From Datnioides undecimradiatus (Eukaryota; Chordata; Actinopteri; Lobotiformes; Datnioididae): DNA of 64,000 nt. The notes beneath the pieces are model-generated. The model searched no databases and was not told the DNA's origin. It was given only the letters and a program-made list of their open reading frames with translations. The position numbers and the translations under genes were made by a program. Below, one piece after another: positions 24,320 through 35,960 of this stretch (the first letter of the stretch is position 1; each line of letters opens with the position of its first letter). The DNA is taken from contig WARS01000033.1 of the NCBI GenBank assembly GCA_008933995.1, forward strand, positions 10,368,287-10,432,286, in the 5' to 3' direction.

Positions 24320-26442
24320 CTGAGGTCAGACATGAAAAACAACAAAGTGTTAGAAACTTAGTGACAGCAATAATTCAAATGTTTAAATGGGACCCTTTGT
24401 TTGCACAATGTGTCACTTTTTTCTTAAATTTCCAATCAAACTCTTTTGGTTTAGTCTCTAAGAGCATGGGGGTTCACTTTAATAAGATTTCAAATGACAT
24501 CAAAGTAAAAGCTGCATTTGGAAACACTGTTTGCACCTTAAGAGAACTAAAATATAAATATTATCTGATACTTACTCTCACCACACTGCTGTAAGATTTA
24601 TCTGTGTGCCTCAGAAGAAAAAGTAAAATCTATTATCCAGAATAAATGTGCATATGAAGCAGGCCAACTATTTACAAGTGTTCCACTTACTACATGCTAT
24701 ATCCTCCTATAGACACAGACAACAATACAAGAGACAAAAGCGTTACAACTGTCACCTAGCCTGAGAGGCGTGAACTCCTGTAGCCTATGTGCTAATTTAC
24801 CTCTCACCACCACCCATTTTAAGCTTCAGAGGCTTCTCTGAGGGTCAGCCATAACTAAGTTATAGTGCTGAGTGCTATGAAACACAGAGACGCACATTAA
24901 ACTCTGATTCCACCTTAATCCCTTGTCATTTTTAACTTTTGACTTTAAACCAAAAGCTTTTAAAGCTAGCAGGAACTGGGGTCATCAGTATCCTAAATAA
25001 TTCAATCAGCATCAGTCAGAGACAGCATCATTTCTCTCTGCGGGGGTTTCTCCAAATAGACACATTCAAGGGCACAAATCCACTTTTGATGAAGATTTGG
25101 CTCAAAAGAACCTAAGTGAGAACATTTTCCTTTTAGAGATGACTGACATGTGTTACACAATTGAGTGCAGCCTGCAGAAATGTCCCTTCTTCTGCACAAT
25201 GTAAAATTGCCCATTTCTTTTAGGTGGCAACCCTAAAATAAACCTCTCCAGGGACCCTGGGTGACCCCACACTGGCGAAAAATAGATACACTGTAACAAA
25301 CATATAGGTTTAACTTTAAAAACAAAAAAGGCTGTGAAGCTTAAATGTATTTAAACAAATCAGGGCGAATTGCACTGGTAGCATCAAGACAACATAACTT
25401 AAATCTGTTGCACACACGCTGGTTTCACTGCGTGAGAATGAAATGATCTAATTTTTTAAGGCCAGGAGACTTTAAGTGTCCATGTTGCACTTGCTAAAAC
25501 TTTGAGGTTACTTCTTCGTTAAAATCTCTTGAGGTGTGTGAATTTGAAAGAGAAAGAGAGGAAATCTCCCCACTGAGTGACAGATGTGAGAGATAAAGCT
25601 GCAGAGCCGAATGCACCATAGACATCTTATACGGCGTAAAAGCACCTGAAAACAAGGCCGGCTGAAGTTGGTTTTAATGCTGCAAACACGTGTCCCCGTG
25701 ACCAAAATACTGCTTTAACTTTAACTCTGCGTGTGTGTCTGTGGGTGGGTTTATCGCTTCTCAGATGTTTGCTAAACTAGTAGCCGGCCACTCAAACCGG
25801 ATGAGACGAGGACGTAGAATGGAAATGTTTTTTCTTACCACCGTCCAGATGCTCCCGGTGTTTCTCCGCGAAGCCCCTCTGCTCGCCCTGCTGTGCCCGT
25901 CTGACCGCCTGGAAAAAGGGGGGGGGGGCGACAACACCGAACCCGTGGGTCAGAGACTCCAAAGAACAACAAGAAAAGTTAAGAAAAGGGCGACACACAC
26001 GCGCGCGCGCGCGCGCAGGAAGACAAAACAAGCACACAAACGCGTAGCACAGAGTGAGCTCAAAGCAACCTTATCACGGCATCCCTGTCCTGTAGTAAAC
26101 CTCTGCCGGCTTGGGAATTTGAAGCTACTACTGGAACCCTGAAGGCATCTCGCTCTCATTCAACGCTTGTCAGCAGCGTGTAAAATAAAACAAGCGTACA
26201 CACACAAACACACACTTTGTCTGTGTTGTATCCACTCTCACACACTCCGTGCCACCTACCGCTGCGTTCGGACTTTGATTTATTTCCGACTCGTTCACCA
26301 GAGAGGACTTAAGGTCGGCCAAGTCTCTCTCCGTAAACGCGTTTTCTTGGATTTTCTCCTCTTGCTCCCCTTCGTCTTTGAACGCTATCATCTCATCATT
26401 CGCTCCCAGGTCGTCCCCGCCGCCGCTGCTGAGCTGAGGCAT
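24213..26442 (-). CDS. tcf7: TCF/LEF-family transcription factor, 5' part (exons 1-3), most likely Tcf7
   Basis: This is the 5' part of a nuclear Wnt effector that binds beta-catenin through its N-terminus and DNA through an HMG box. Three exons splice in frame: 26442-26260 (61 codons), 25908-25839 and 24319-24213, giving about 120 residues. The product starts [18 protein letters not shown] and continues with [11 protein letters not shown] and [14 protein letters not shown], the family's beta-catenin-binding domain (about residues 1-55). Exon 3 carries [15 protein letters not shown] and [13 protein letters not shown], which match the family's conserved region after that domain. Intron phases are 0, 1 and 0, as I recall for TCF/LEF genes. 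The start is the family MPQL methionine. No HMG-box exon is present, so the 3' half must lie left of position 1. The protein alone could be tcf7, lef1 or tcf7l; divergent vdac1 on the other side is the human TCF7-VDAC1 arrangement, so tcf7 is preferred. The family assignment is very secure and the paralogue assignment good. Confidence 0.9.
24320..25838 (-). other. tcf7: tcf7 intron 2
   Basis: A 1.5-kb phase-1 intron joining two well-supported exons. No repeat or second gene was recognised. An ACATCAAAG string near 24497-24505 resembles a TCF/LEF site, but single 9-mers of this kind occur by chance. Confidence 0.75.
25839..25908 (-). CDS. tcf7: tcf7 coding exon 2
   Basis: A 70-nt exon between a strong polypyrimidine acceptor (a C-run and T-run, then CCAG, ending at 25909) and the donor GTAAGA (25838-25833). 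It encodes [23 protein letters not shown] plus one base. The position and the EKHREHLDG ending align with the DKAREHPDDG / DKSRESLEEA segment of LEF1 and TCF7L2. It is too short to stand out without splicing logic. Confidence 0.85.
25909..26259 (-). other. tcf7: tcf7 intron 1
   Basis: A 351-bp phase-0 intron between donor GTAGGT and a C/T-rich acceptor. It contains a plus-strand G-run at about 25918-25927, next to the acceptor, and a (GC)8 tract at 26001-26016. No other gene is seen inside it. Confidence 0.8.
26260..26442 (-). CDS. tcf7: tcf7 coding exon 1 (beta-catenin-binding domain)
   Basis: The exon has 61 codons, from ATG (26442-26440) to a GCG codon followed by the donor GTAGGT (26259-26254). 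It encodes the whole acidic beta-catenin-binding segment: [11 protein letters not shown], then [11 protein letters not shown], then [17 protein letters not shown]. It ends in phase 0. An unspliced reading would run on through the donor to 26170, but that tail (VGGTECVRV...) has no family similarity. Confidence 0.93.
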
Positions 26443-26780
26443 GTCTGCTTCCCCCCACCCTGCGATGTATTATACACTTTAAAAGAAAAAAATATATATA
26501 TATATAGAACAAGAACAAAAAGAGAAGTATAAATAAAGAACAGAATCTTCTTGTCTGTTAAGTCTCCTCAGTCTGGGGCGCCTCCAAAGTGTAGAAACCC
26601 CCAGCGCATGCAGAAAATTAAAAAAAAAAAAAGTTGAGATGTGGCTGCCTGGTCGGTAGAGAACTAATGTTTCCCTACAACAGCAAACAGCTCATTTGAG
26701 CCCAAGACAAGGCGAGGATCCCGACATCAAAGGACGCCGACCGGATGATTGACAGGTCCGATGACTTGTTGGGGGGGGTT
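26443..26780 (-). promoter_or_regulatory. tcf7: tcf7 5' UTR and promoter-proximal region
   Basis: This is the sequence immediately upstream of the tcf7 ATG. It contains a short TA tract (about 26491-26505) and an A-run (about 26620-26632). Further out are a TCF/LEF-type site ACATCAAAGG (26724-26733) and a perfect Pbx-Meis-type decamer TGATTGACAG (26746-26755), 12 bp apart. The transcription start cannot be placed by eye. Motif functions come from known consensus sequences; that they act here is inference. Confidence 0.5.
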
Positions 26781-26965
26781 GTACGATTGTTTCGACAGTG
26801 GGCTGCGCCTCTTAAAGAGACATCACCTCCCCGAGCTCAGCTCAACAGGCATTATTCATGACTTCCAGGGGCGTGTTCACACCGTCCAACGATCCCCTGG
26901 CTGCTGCGCGCCGCCGCCACCAAAAACTTAACTGAAGTCAAACAAACAATCTCAGAGTGCAGATG

Positions 26966-27011
26966 TGTAGCCAGAATGGCTACAGATTTTAGCTGTAGCC
27001 AGAATGGCTAC
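26966..27011. repeat. Tandemly duplicated palindrome GTAGCCA-GAA-TGGCTAC
   Basis: Two copies of the same 17-bp dyad (26967-26983 and 26995-27011), offset by 28 bp, each with perfect 7-bp arms and a GAA centre. They lie about 525-570 bp upstream of the tcf7 ATG. Confidence 0.9.
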
Positions 27012-27814
27012 GTTCATTTTAGGAATAATTATGCAACGATTACAGGGGCCAATTTTGTGCAAGAAATATTGTGATACTGAAAGGATACTTTGGTGATTAT
27101 AATATTTACTTTTTTTTATTTTATTTTTATTTTTTTAAATTTAGTATTTTAACAATGTGCTATTGCAACTTTTACTGTAGTTAAGAAACTGTGTACTTTC
27201 TACAACACTGATTATCTTTCAAAGCATCTGCATCCAGTTATTTTCAATTTTAATCTGATTTAATTTTTTATTTCAAATGATAAAAGTGATAATCATTTGC
27301 TCAATACTTAAGAGCTCAGCCACAACCATAAATCTGTTTTTGTTTTTGCTCTCAATGGGGTAGTGTTAGATTTTCACATTAAAGTAAGCATTTCAGAAAA
27401 TATCACAGTATATGGCATTAAACACTTATTAGTGTTTTTTTTATTGCCGTAAAGGAATTAGAACAGGAGTGATTGTTTTTGGTTCTACAATGTCATTTGG
27501 CAGACAATGATTTTGGTTTTGGTTGGTTGATCAAACACTTTTACATGAAAATAAAAGTATCATGTTGTGACAATGTGGAGCCAGTTGCTATTTTCTGATG
27601 TGGTCTCCCTGCATCCTTCTCCAACTTTGCTTTAGTTTTGGTCACATGAGTGCACATCATGCACTATGGAATATAATCAGCACACATACAATGAATACAG
27701 TATATAAATACTATTATTAAGACACTGTAGTAATAAAGCATGCATGCTGATAAAGAACAAATGTATGCACTATGTTTTCAGGTGTTGACAACATGCTACC
27801 TTGCATTTATCTTA

Positions 27815-28070
27815 TCGTGGTAAATGGCCTGTACTTATATAGCGCTTTTCTAGTTGTCTGACCACTCAAAGCGCTTTGTACTACAAGTCAGCGTTCACCC
27901 AACTAATAGCAAAACTTAGGATTCTAACGCATTCACAATCTGATGGCACAGCATCAGGAGCAATTCAGGTTTCAGTGTCTTGCCCAAGGACACTTCAACA
28001 TGCAGCCCGGAGGAGCTGGAGATCGAACCACCAATCCTCTGATGGGTGGACAACCCGCTGAACCATCATA
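27815..28070. repeat. Common teleost interspersed repeat (ACTTATATAGCGCTTTTCTAG family)
   Basis: It contains CTGTACTTATATAGCGCTTT, TCTAGTTGTCTGACCACTC, AAAGCGCTTTGTACTAC, CAGTGTCTTGCCCAAGGACA, CTTCAACATGCAGCC and GATCGAACCACCAATC in the order typical of this very abundant fish repeat. The open frame through it is not a host gene. I do not assign a transposon class. Confidence 0.85.
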
Positions 28071-28959
28071 TTGATTGTGGATTACCCCAAAACATAAAAA
28101 CACATGCAAGCTTAACTTAACGTGTGTTTTGCAGGCTGTTTATGTCAGCTGTCGTGATGGTTACGCTTGATCCTATCAGCTGCACATCCTGTGCATGAAA
28201 CCCTGCCCCTCTCTTTCTTGTGATTGGTTCACATTAAACATGTGTCTTGTTATAAGTGCAGCATCACACATTCATTTTCTCATTAGTGGACATAGTTTTA
28301 ATGATCATAACTACTATGCAGCTTCATTAAGGAAAATTTAACCTTAATTTTATTGTTTAAAAAGCAAAGGATGCACCCGCTAATGAATGATATCGTATTT
28401 GAGGGGTATCTTCACCACCAAGTTAGCTAATAACTTTGGTAATTATGCATTGTGAGTTTTACTGCTACCCCAGCAGTCCTTTTGTAGCGAGTGTTGTCAC
28501 ACTCTTCAGTTGGTAGTTTTCACGTTTTGGAACAAAACTCCTCATTTGCATGGACAGAGAAAAGGCAGCTCAGACAAGAAACAGCAAAATGTAGGACATT
28601 CTGTGAAAAAACATCAGACGGCATGGCATGCTCATCAATAACAGATACACAGCATGTTTTTTGGCTGGTCCTTACATCCCCCAGATTTTGTAACAGTCTC
28701 CAAAACAGCAAAAAGTGTTAGCTATTGCAACTACTTGATTGGAGGAGGGGAAAAAAGAAGAAAAAACACAGTTCAAAGATGTACTTGAAGTTCTGATTTC
28801 TTATCAAACTCACAACTTGCCTTCCCCTATTTTCCTCCCTGTGCCAATGCATTTTTAATGCTGATACAGTAGCATAGCTGGTCTTCAGAGTTTTTAATTG
28901 AGAAATATTTATACACTCCCATGCTGTGACTTAATACGTGACTTAATCTGAGTCGGTTG

Positions 28960-29290
28960 CCTTGAATGAAAATGATGATCCACAGCTGGGAAACAGAATT
29001 AAATACAAACAGAAAATGGGCCTGGTATTTGCATAAAACTGCATATTTATACAATATCGTTGATGCATATTAATAAAAAGATTAAAATGAGCGGTTTTAA
29101 TGTATGCAAATCTAAATTATAAATGAGTTGTTTAAACTCCTTGTTTATTCGCCTTGATTAAATATAGACAGCTGTTTTTCCAGAGAGACAGCACCTCTCT
29201 CTGCACGGGCCACGCTGCCTCGTGAGCTCGCCGCACTCTGATCCCAACACGGTTTCCCATGAATATCCGCGCTGATAGTTACGCACATTC
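28960..29290. promoter_or_regulatory. Candidate enhancer island between tcf7 and vdac1
   Basis: Repeat-free sequence about 2.5-2.9 kb upstream of the tcf7 ATG. It has a perfect octamer ATGCAAAT (29104-29111, POU-type), homeodomain-like ATTAATAAAA and TTAATTG-type cores, and a G+C-richer right part with CGC-rich strings. Motif-based inference only. Confidence 0.25.
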
Positions 29291-32200
29291 ATCACATGGG
29301 TTCACAGGTTCACCTAAGGCTGTAGGCTACAGTCAGCCTGTCTGTCTGTCTCACACACAGTTACACAAAACACAAATCCAGAAATGAACACAGTCTCTCT
29401 GCACATGCGCTTTCTCTTGAAATACTTTGAGGTGCTCTGACCGACAAACACTTTCTCTTTATATCTATCTGTCTCACTCTAACACACACAGACACATGCT
29501 CTGTTTTGCTATGAGCGGTGTGATTATTTTTGTCAGATCAGTCATATTTTAAGTTCCCACCATACTGCCTTATCAGTCCAGAGTTTTTGTGACTCACTCA
29601 CACCCTGAGCATCCTTTCTCATCATGTTTTATCTCCGACTCTAATGACTGTTGTGACATCAGACATCATATGTTGGCAGGAAAGGCCAAATAAGGATACG
29701 TGCAGCAGATAGCAAAGATAACCAGCCCACACAGAAAACAAAAAGGATGCACAGCTGCTGTGACCCCAGAAGGCGAGCTTTTCACATACAGACACAGATA
29801 TGAGCGCTATATCTGAGCAAGACAAAGCCTGTGGTTGCTCTGATAAAGGAAATGTGTTTCATGCAAAGATGTTGATGTTTTTATTTATCTAAATTTAATG
29901 AAAAACTGGCAGAGCAACATGTGCCTGACTTTGAAGACCTGAATTATGGCAGAAAGCAAACATATGTGTTTCCTATAAAAATATTTATCATAGCATACAA
30001 TTCAAAATGCACCACAAACATCCAATCTCAATTGGAAAACAGACATTCTGTACACTGGTTTCCAAATAGAGGATTAGGAGCCCTAGAATTGGTTTCAAGA
30101 TAATTGCGAGTGGTAATTTCTTCTTTCTGGCTTTTGTCAGCATGAAACCCCTCCTTATTAATTAGAAGATAATTTTATCTTCTCAAGCTTTTTAAAGGTT
30201 ATCAAATAAAATATAGAAAACCTTTTGGCTGAACTGGTTTTAAAATGCAGTTTAAAATGTCAACCTGTGTCGGGTAAGTTCCCAGGTAGACTTTGTTTCA
30301 GTTTAAACTTGAGTATGTGCTGAGATGACTGATGATCAGTGTAAAAGATTAAGTCTTTGGTTGTGGCTCCAGTAATCCTACATCACACTGTGAGAAATAT
30401 TTAAGTATAGACATTGTCAAGGTCTTAGAACTGAGGTTAGCATGGGACCATGGCATCACAAATTTAGGTTGACAATGTCACAACGACGACCTAAGTCTAC
30501 CAAATAACCAATAGGAATGTAGCAAATAATTATGCAGTGATCCATGCATGGCTGATGCTAAATCAATATTAGGTGGAAGTAAAATGTGCAAAACAAAATG
30601 TTTAGGATTTGTACATGGAAGAAAAATTATGTTGGGTTGTTGCAGCAGGAGCCTTGTTGGTATGATGTGTCCTTCTTGTGTTACTATGACTACACCAACT
30701 TCCTTAGCGTCAGTGTTTACTGTACAACCGTAGTGATGTTTTATTTGTTTGTGGGATCACCTATGCTACCACAGATGATATAATGTAATGTAATGTGATG
30801 TAAACTTAATATCGTCTCCAATTTCATTAGATCCATGTTGCTCGGTGTGATTTGCAATCAGCTTATAAGGTTGCTGAAATCTCTCAGTCTGTAGGGTCTT
30901 AAGGGGTCACAAACTGCAGGGGAGAGGAAGGGGTCCTCACAGTGATGACCCAAGAGGAAACAGGATAACATTTTGTGCCTGAACTCAAACATTTGATTAA
31001 AAAAGATAGTCAGTGCAAATGAATGATGGTTCTCAGCTCAAAATACACAAACATCAACCCCACATCAGTATGTAAAGGACTCATTTAGTATGAGAAGATG
31101 ATGAAGAGAAGATTTCAGTGGGTCCCTTTCCATTGCTCCGTTGCTCAGCTAATTTGGGGGTGGGGGTTCCTTCTTTAGCATGTTTTTTTTTTTCTTTCAA
31201 AGATGAATCACAGTTGGTTCAAAAAAAGATTATATACTGTGCTTTCTAAAGAAACATCAGGCGCATTAAAGCTGCAGAGTAATTAAATCATGTCCTTTCA
31301 TTGGGGTTAAGCCACATCCAAGCGAACAGCTCTTAACTGGAACCACTTGTGTGCTTTTTATTGGTAGTTTTCCTACAATCAAAACCATGTCCTTCGAGGC
31401 AGCATGCAGCCAGCAATGTGGAACCTCAACAAATCTTGTCAACAGTTTTATTTTGTGTCTCAGTTTCTGCAATGAAACGCTGAACTAATCTGCCCTTGCA
31501 TTAAATATTCAACAATAAAATTGTTTTAGTGAGATTCAAGGACTGATTTATGTTTAGTTGTTTTAAAGTATTAAGTGGACCAAGATCTGCATGCAAAAAG
31601 GATTAGAAGGTCAAAGACGATGCCTAGAATTTCTGCAGGAGAATAGCTTTTCAGAGAAAGTTTGAATTTGACATGTAGAAACCACTCTAACTTTGTGCAA
31701 AAGCTTTTTATCTGAACAAAGAGAGGTCGACCTAAGTACTGCACTGACAAGACGACATGTGCGTCCTGTGAAAGGTGTTTTTTTTATGTCTGTAGGAGGC
31801 TGAATAACCTGTGAATCATTTCAGAATTTCAAACACTTATTTAAGAAGTGGCACACAGAGGTGGAAACATGAGTAGCAGCTGCGGCACAGGTTACCACCA
31901 AGAATAAAGGTTACATCTTGAGACTCAGGAGCAAAAAAAAAAAAGGAGAAAAAGTTTCCTGCAGCAGTTGCTATTAAGATGTCCTTGAACAAGTTACTCA
32001 GCCTGCACGTTCTCTCGTGAAACCACTTGCACACTGACAATACAAAGACCAGTTTCAACTCTAATGTATCTGTGTGAAAACTGGAAACCAGAGCGCACTG
32101 GCTCAGCAAAACGAGCCCATATTTTTTTTTAAAAAAAAGGAAAAGAAAGAGAGAGAGAATTTGATGTCTTATGCTTGATAATGATAATGAGGCTTGTTCA

Positions 32201-32582
32201 AGTTCTAGTTTGCTGAGTGTTTGCTGATTTGAATGTGTCTGCCTCTTTTGATTTAGCAGAATGCAGTCCCTTTACCTCTTCGTTAGCTGCTTATCAAACA
32301 TTAATGAGCTGATATCACAGATCTGCGGAGGGCTTTGGGGGTGAAATCAACAAACATAAACAGTGAAGAGAGCTTTGAACACACATCGCTGGTCGTCAGC
32401 AGAGGATCAGTGGACGGAGATGCAAACACTTTATTTGTGACTTTGAGTCCAGTGCAGGATCCAAAACCTAACACATGTATTATCTTGTCCTCATTCAACC
32501 TAAAACAAGCAAAACAGGAAGATCAGCAGCTACATCACTAACATCACAGCTATTGTTAATATTACATTAATAAAGTTTGTTT

Positions 32583-32599
32583 GTTAGGGTTAGGGTTAG
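32583..32599. repeat. Short interstitial TTAGGG-like repeat
   Basis: GTTAGGGTTAGGGTTAG: under three units of the vertebrate telomere repeat. It may be chance or a relic of double-strand break repair. Confidence 0.6.
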
Positions 32600-32716
32600 C
32601 TTTGACTCAATTTCCGATAGATTTATAATGTATGGAATGTATTTTATTAGAGAACATTGCACATCTAAGTTATATATGGCCAACTTTACAATAGTACAAT
32701 TCTACAATTATACAAT

Positions 32717-32850
32717 ATCATTTGGCAGACGCCTTTATCCACAGTGACAGCAATGACCTAGACAGGAAAAGTACCACAGACAAGTGCTAAAAAAATGTCC
32801 AGTAGGACCAAGGTGTCGACAGGTAGTGCACGATGTCAAGTGCAAACTGA
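32717..32850. repeat. Common teleost repeat fragment (TTTGGCAGACGCTTTTATCC family)
   Basis: CATTTGGCAGACGCCTTTAT followed by CCACAGTGACAG matches the hallmark of an abundant fish repeat (TTTAGCAGACGCTTTTATCC, then AAAGCGACTTACA). The right boundary is uncertain. Confidence 0.7.
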
Positions 32851-34241
32851 GATAAATAAATAAAATACTAAATATCCAAACTATAAAACTGTTCTTCTCT
32901 TTGGCAACTGAGGACTTGACTGCTCACGTTCACCAAATCTGATCCAAGGATCATCTTCTTAAGTGCCATCCTTTTTTAATTTTGTGCTCTCCATCACTGC
33001 GTAAAAGATCACCACCCCTCCCTTTCTCTGTATTCGTTAACTCTATATCTCTGTTTGGAAGAAAACCCCTCGAATGCCTGCACCCAGTGTGCTCTCTTCT
33101 CCCTGTGTGCTCAGAGAAAAGAGCAGGCGAGCGAGCTGTGGTTGGAACAGCTCCATCCTCGCTCAGGCCTGCTTCAGTTCATGAACTTTTTAAAGACGTG
33201 CATTAACAAATCATGCCCCGGCTTATGAAAAACAGGTCTGATAGTGACTGGAAATAGCAGCAGAAGAGCTTCTGCGCCACACCGTGTCACCACACTCACC
33301 TACACACAGACACACACCGCGGGGTTTGTCTCAGTGCGTCGCTGAGCTGACTGAGGTGAGGTGATCTCCCAGTTTGGAGCAGCAGGTTTGAAGGCAGGTC
33401 GAGAAGATTAGTTCTGAAATGTATGCCACGGCAGGTTGCTGATAATTGCTTATCATCTTTTCTTAGTTCATGTCACAAACTCGGAAATAAACAGCACGGG
33501 AGCAAATGACTGTACAAAAAATATTAGGAATGATCAAAGGGAAAAAATGGTTTCCAAGTGAAAAAGATCTTTTTATTGACATTAAAGCATCTTAAACTAA
33601 TTTTTAAAGCATGTACGATGACACTAGTTGCCCTCTTTCCAACGTGATTCGGAGTAATCCAGAAGCCATAAAACAGATTTTGTTCTATGAAACATTTTCC
33701 AGTTACTGTTTCTGAATACACAGTGAATCAGCTTTATGCCCTTTTCCCTAAAACCAACCCAAATTATAGCTTGATAACAAAGGTGTAAATGCTGCTTGTT
33801 TTCTGCTGTTTTGACTTTTTAAATGCTGTTCCTGTTCAGTGCAGTCTGCATGTGTTGCATAAGAGCCACAGTACCCACAAGAGCAATTTTCTGTGATAGG
33901 GAAGCAGATACAGACAGTTACTGCACCGTTATGCCGCTCAAAGCATTATATAGCTTTGCCTATGAGGAAATAGGCAATAAGATATGAAGATAATTAGTAT
34001 TAAGACATTAGGGGAAAATTACATATTACAGCGTAGTGTTTGTGAAAACACGATATGATAAAACAGCAACAATAAAACATGAATGTTTTCTGCAGAACAA
34101 CAGAAATGAAACAAATTCATCAAGTCCAGTGTGGAGCTGCAGTTTCCTTGGATCAGCTTTCCTTTTGGGTCCATTAGATGAGAATGATGATGAGGAGGAG
34201 GAGCATCAGACCTTGGCCTTTGGTCTACAGGTTACTGTGCC

Positions 34242-34243
<2 letters not shown>

Positions 34244-34294
<51 letters not shown>
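34244..34294. repeat. (CA)n microsatellite
   Basis: About 25 units. Paired with another CA tract 122 bp away. Confidence 0.97.
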
Positions 34295-34295
<1 letters not shown>

Positions 34296-34413
34296 CTCAC
34301 TGGCAGCACGGGGAGAGACGTGCTGTAATCTGGGAGGCAGGGAACAAAGGGCCTCGTTAATGCAGAGACTCGCAGGGGCCTTTGATGTGGAGCCAAGTCA
34401 TTCACTCCTCGCT

Positions 34414-34416
<3 letters not shown>

Positions 34417-34460
<44 letters not shown>
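34417..34460. repeat. (CA)n microsatellite
   Basis: About 22 units. The 214-codon open frame across both tracts (34036-34680) is a His/Thr artefact. Confidence 0.97.
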
Positions 34461-34463
<3 letters not shown>

Positions 34464-35651
34464 TTACAGAAAGACAGAAACATGCATATGTGCACACAGA
34501 GACACACATGAGGACGCTCACATGCAGCCTCTTACCACAGAGCACCTCAAACACATACTGTTGCAAAAAGGAAAATGCTTAAAAGAGTGTAATCTCCCAG
34601 AGCCGAGGCGACGCGGCTGCTATTTAAAGCTTGATACATTAGATTTGAATCAGCCGACTATACACACGCTCACACACTGATGAACCACAAAGCTGCAGCT
34701 TGGCTCGATGGAAACAAACTTTTTTTTTTCCATTGCACATTTTCAGTGGTGATATCACTTTTATTTCTGTAAGGAAAAGGTTAATTTCAGCTTGTAAAAT
34801 CTGATATTAAGAATTGTCGTTGGTCAAGAAAACTATAATATTTAAACAGTAATAGTAAAAATAAGGACAACAAGCATGATAGCTGTAATAGTAATCAACA
34901 TTACCAGATATTTACCAAATGTGATATATCCACAAGTCCACAAAAAACTCTTACCGACACTTACCGACGCTATCCCCTGCCGTTTCAGTTCACAGTCATA
35001 TTTCATTTCACATGTCTATTGTACTGATCCTGGTATTAGTTGCAGCTGTAGTAGTAGTAGAAAAAGAAGTCCTTGCAGCAGGAGATGCAATTATGGTAAT
35101 ATCTGACTATAAGGACAAGTGATTTCATGGCTGACATACAGTCTATTGAGCATCTTCTGTCCAACATAATGGAGGAAACCCATAAGGCACTAAATTAGCC
35201 ATGGATAAGTATTCAGTGGGCTGTTAGATCTTGTGACCTCCACAAAGTTCAAAGCGCACTAATTAAAAAATCCTCAAGAAAACACTGCATATATCCTTCA
35301 AAAATGCTCACATTGCTCTCAAAACTTCAAATGGATTCCTCTAAAGTGGTTTGTTTAGTGAATTTTATTTCCCTCTGCATTGAATGACAACCAAATATGA
35401 AATTTCTCTGTGAGAGCCACACATGATGCATGCTGTTATGATGAATGCTAACGCTTGTAAATACAGCCATTGTAAACCATAACCTACATAATTTAGGTTC
35501 AGTTTTCCAACATTTTTTTAAAGAAACAAAATGTACTCCTGTTTTATCCTGGTTGAGTATAGTATGATTTGATACCTTTGACACCTGTTGTAGTCATTCT
35601 TCAAGCTGCTGAACCTGGGAAAAACAGGGAGTTGATCTAACTGCAGATGAG

Positions 35652-35690
35652 CTCATTTCTGTGGAGGACATATTCCTCCACAGAAATGAG
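35652..35690. repeat. Perfect 17-bp inverted repeat with a 5-nt loop
   Basis: CTCATTTCTGTGGAGGA (35652-35668), loop CATAT, TCCTCCACAGAAATGAG (35674-35690). Every position pairs. As RNA it would form a stable short hairpin on either strand. Confidence 0.95.
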
Positions 35691-35789
35691 GAGATATTCG
35701 GAGATACCTGGTTCTATTGTGCTCTTATTGTATCTATTTTCTATTTTTAGTGAAGCATATCTGGGGATGTCAGTTTGTTTGTTTATAAG

Positions 35790-35960
35790 TATGTGACTTT
35801 TGTGTCTCCCCTGACGTCTCCATTAGTGCCACCATGAGACAGACAAAAAAAAAGACACTGTTTGTCTTTGGTGCCATTTAGCAGATGCTAGCATGCTAGC
35901 TTGCTAGCAGGCAAAAGTAAACAGCCTCATGGAGCCTCTAGTGTGGCTGCACTCTTGTTT
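35790..35960. repeat. Percomorph interspersed repeat, copy 1 (TTAGCATGCTAAC family)
   Basis: CTCCCCTGACGTCTCCATTA and GTGCCACCATGAGAC are followed by GCTAGCATGCTAGCTTGCTA and then ACAGCCTCATGGAGCCTCTA. This is the characteristic order of a repeat I know as very common in percomorph genomes. The middle is deleted relative to the copy at 43830-44615. Confidence 0.65.

Larger units (their letters stand above)
28076..34243. other. Intergenic interval, no gene recognised
   Basis: A+T-rich sequence without coding exons that I could support. It contains one possible enhancer island (28960-29290), a short interstitial TTAGGG-like run (32583-32599) and a repeat fragment at 32717. Open frames here are under about 90 codons and show no family motif. 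Confidence 0.6.

Noticed and set aside
23835..24323. 162-codon plus-strand open frame
   Set aside because: It is antisense to tcf7 exon 3 and shows no family similarity. Exon 3 on the minus strand explains the conserved part.
25735..26142. 135-codon plus-strand open frame
   Set aside because: It is antisense to tcf7 exon 2 and intron 1, and is driven by CpG/GC-repeat sequence.
32583..32599. Interstitial telomere sequence as a chromosome fusion mark
   Set aside because: Fewer than three units; far too short to support a fusion.
34036..34680. 214-codon open frame on the plus strand
   Set aside because: Two long CA tracts supply most of it (His/Thr runs). There is no domain, no splice logic and no codon signal outside the repeats.
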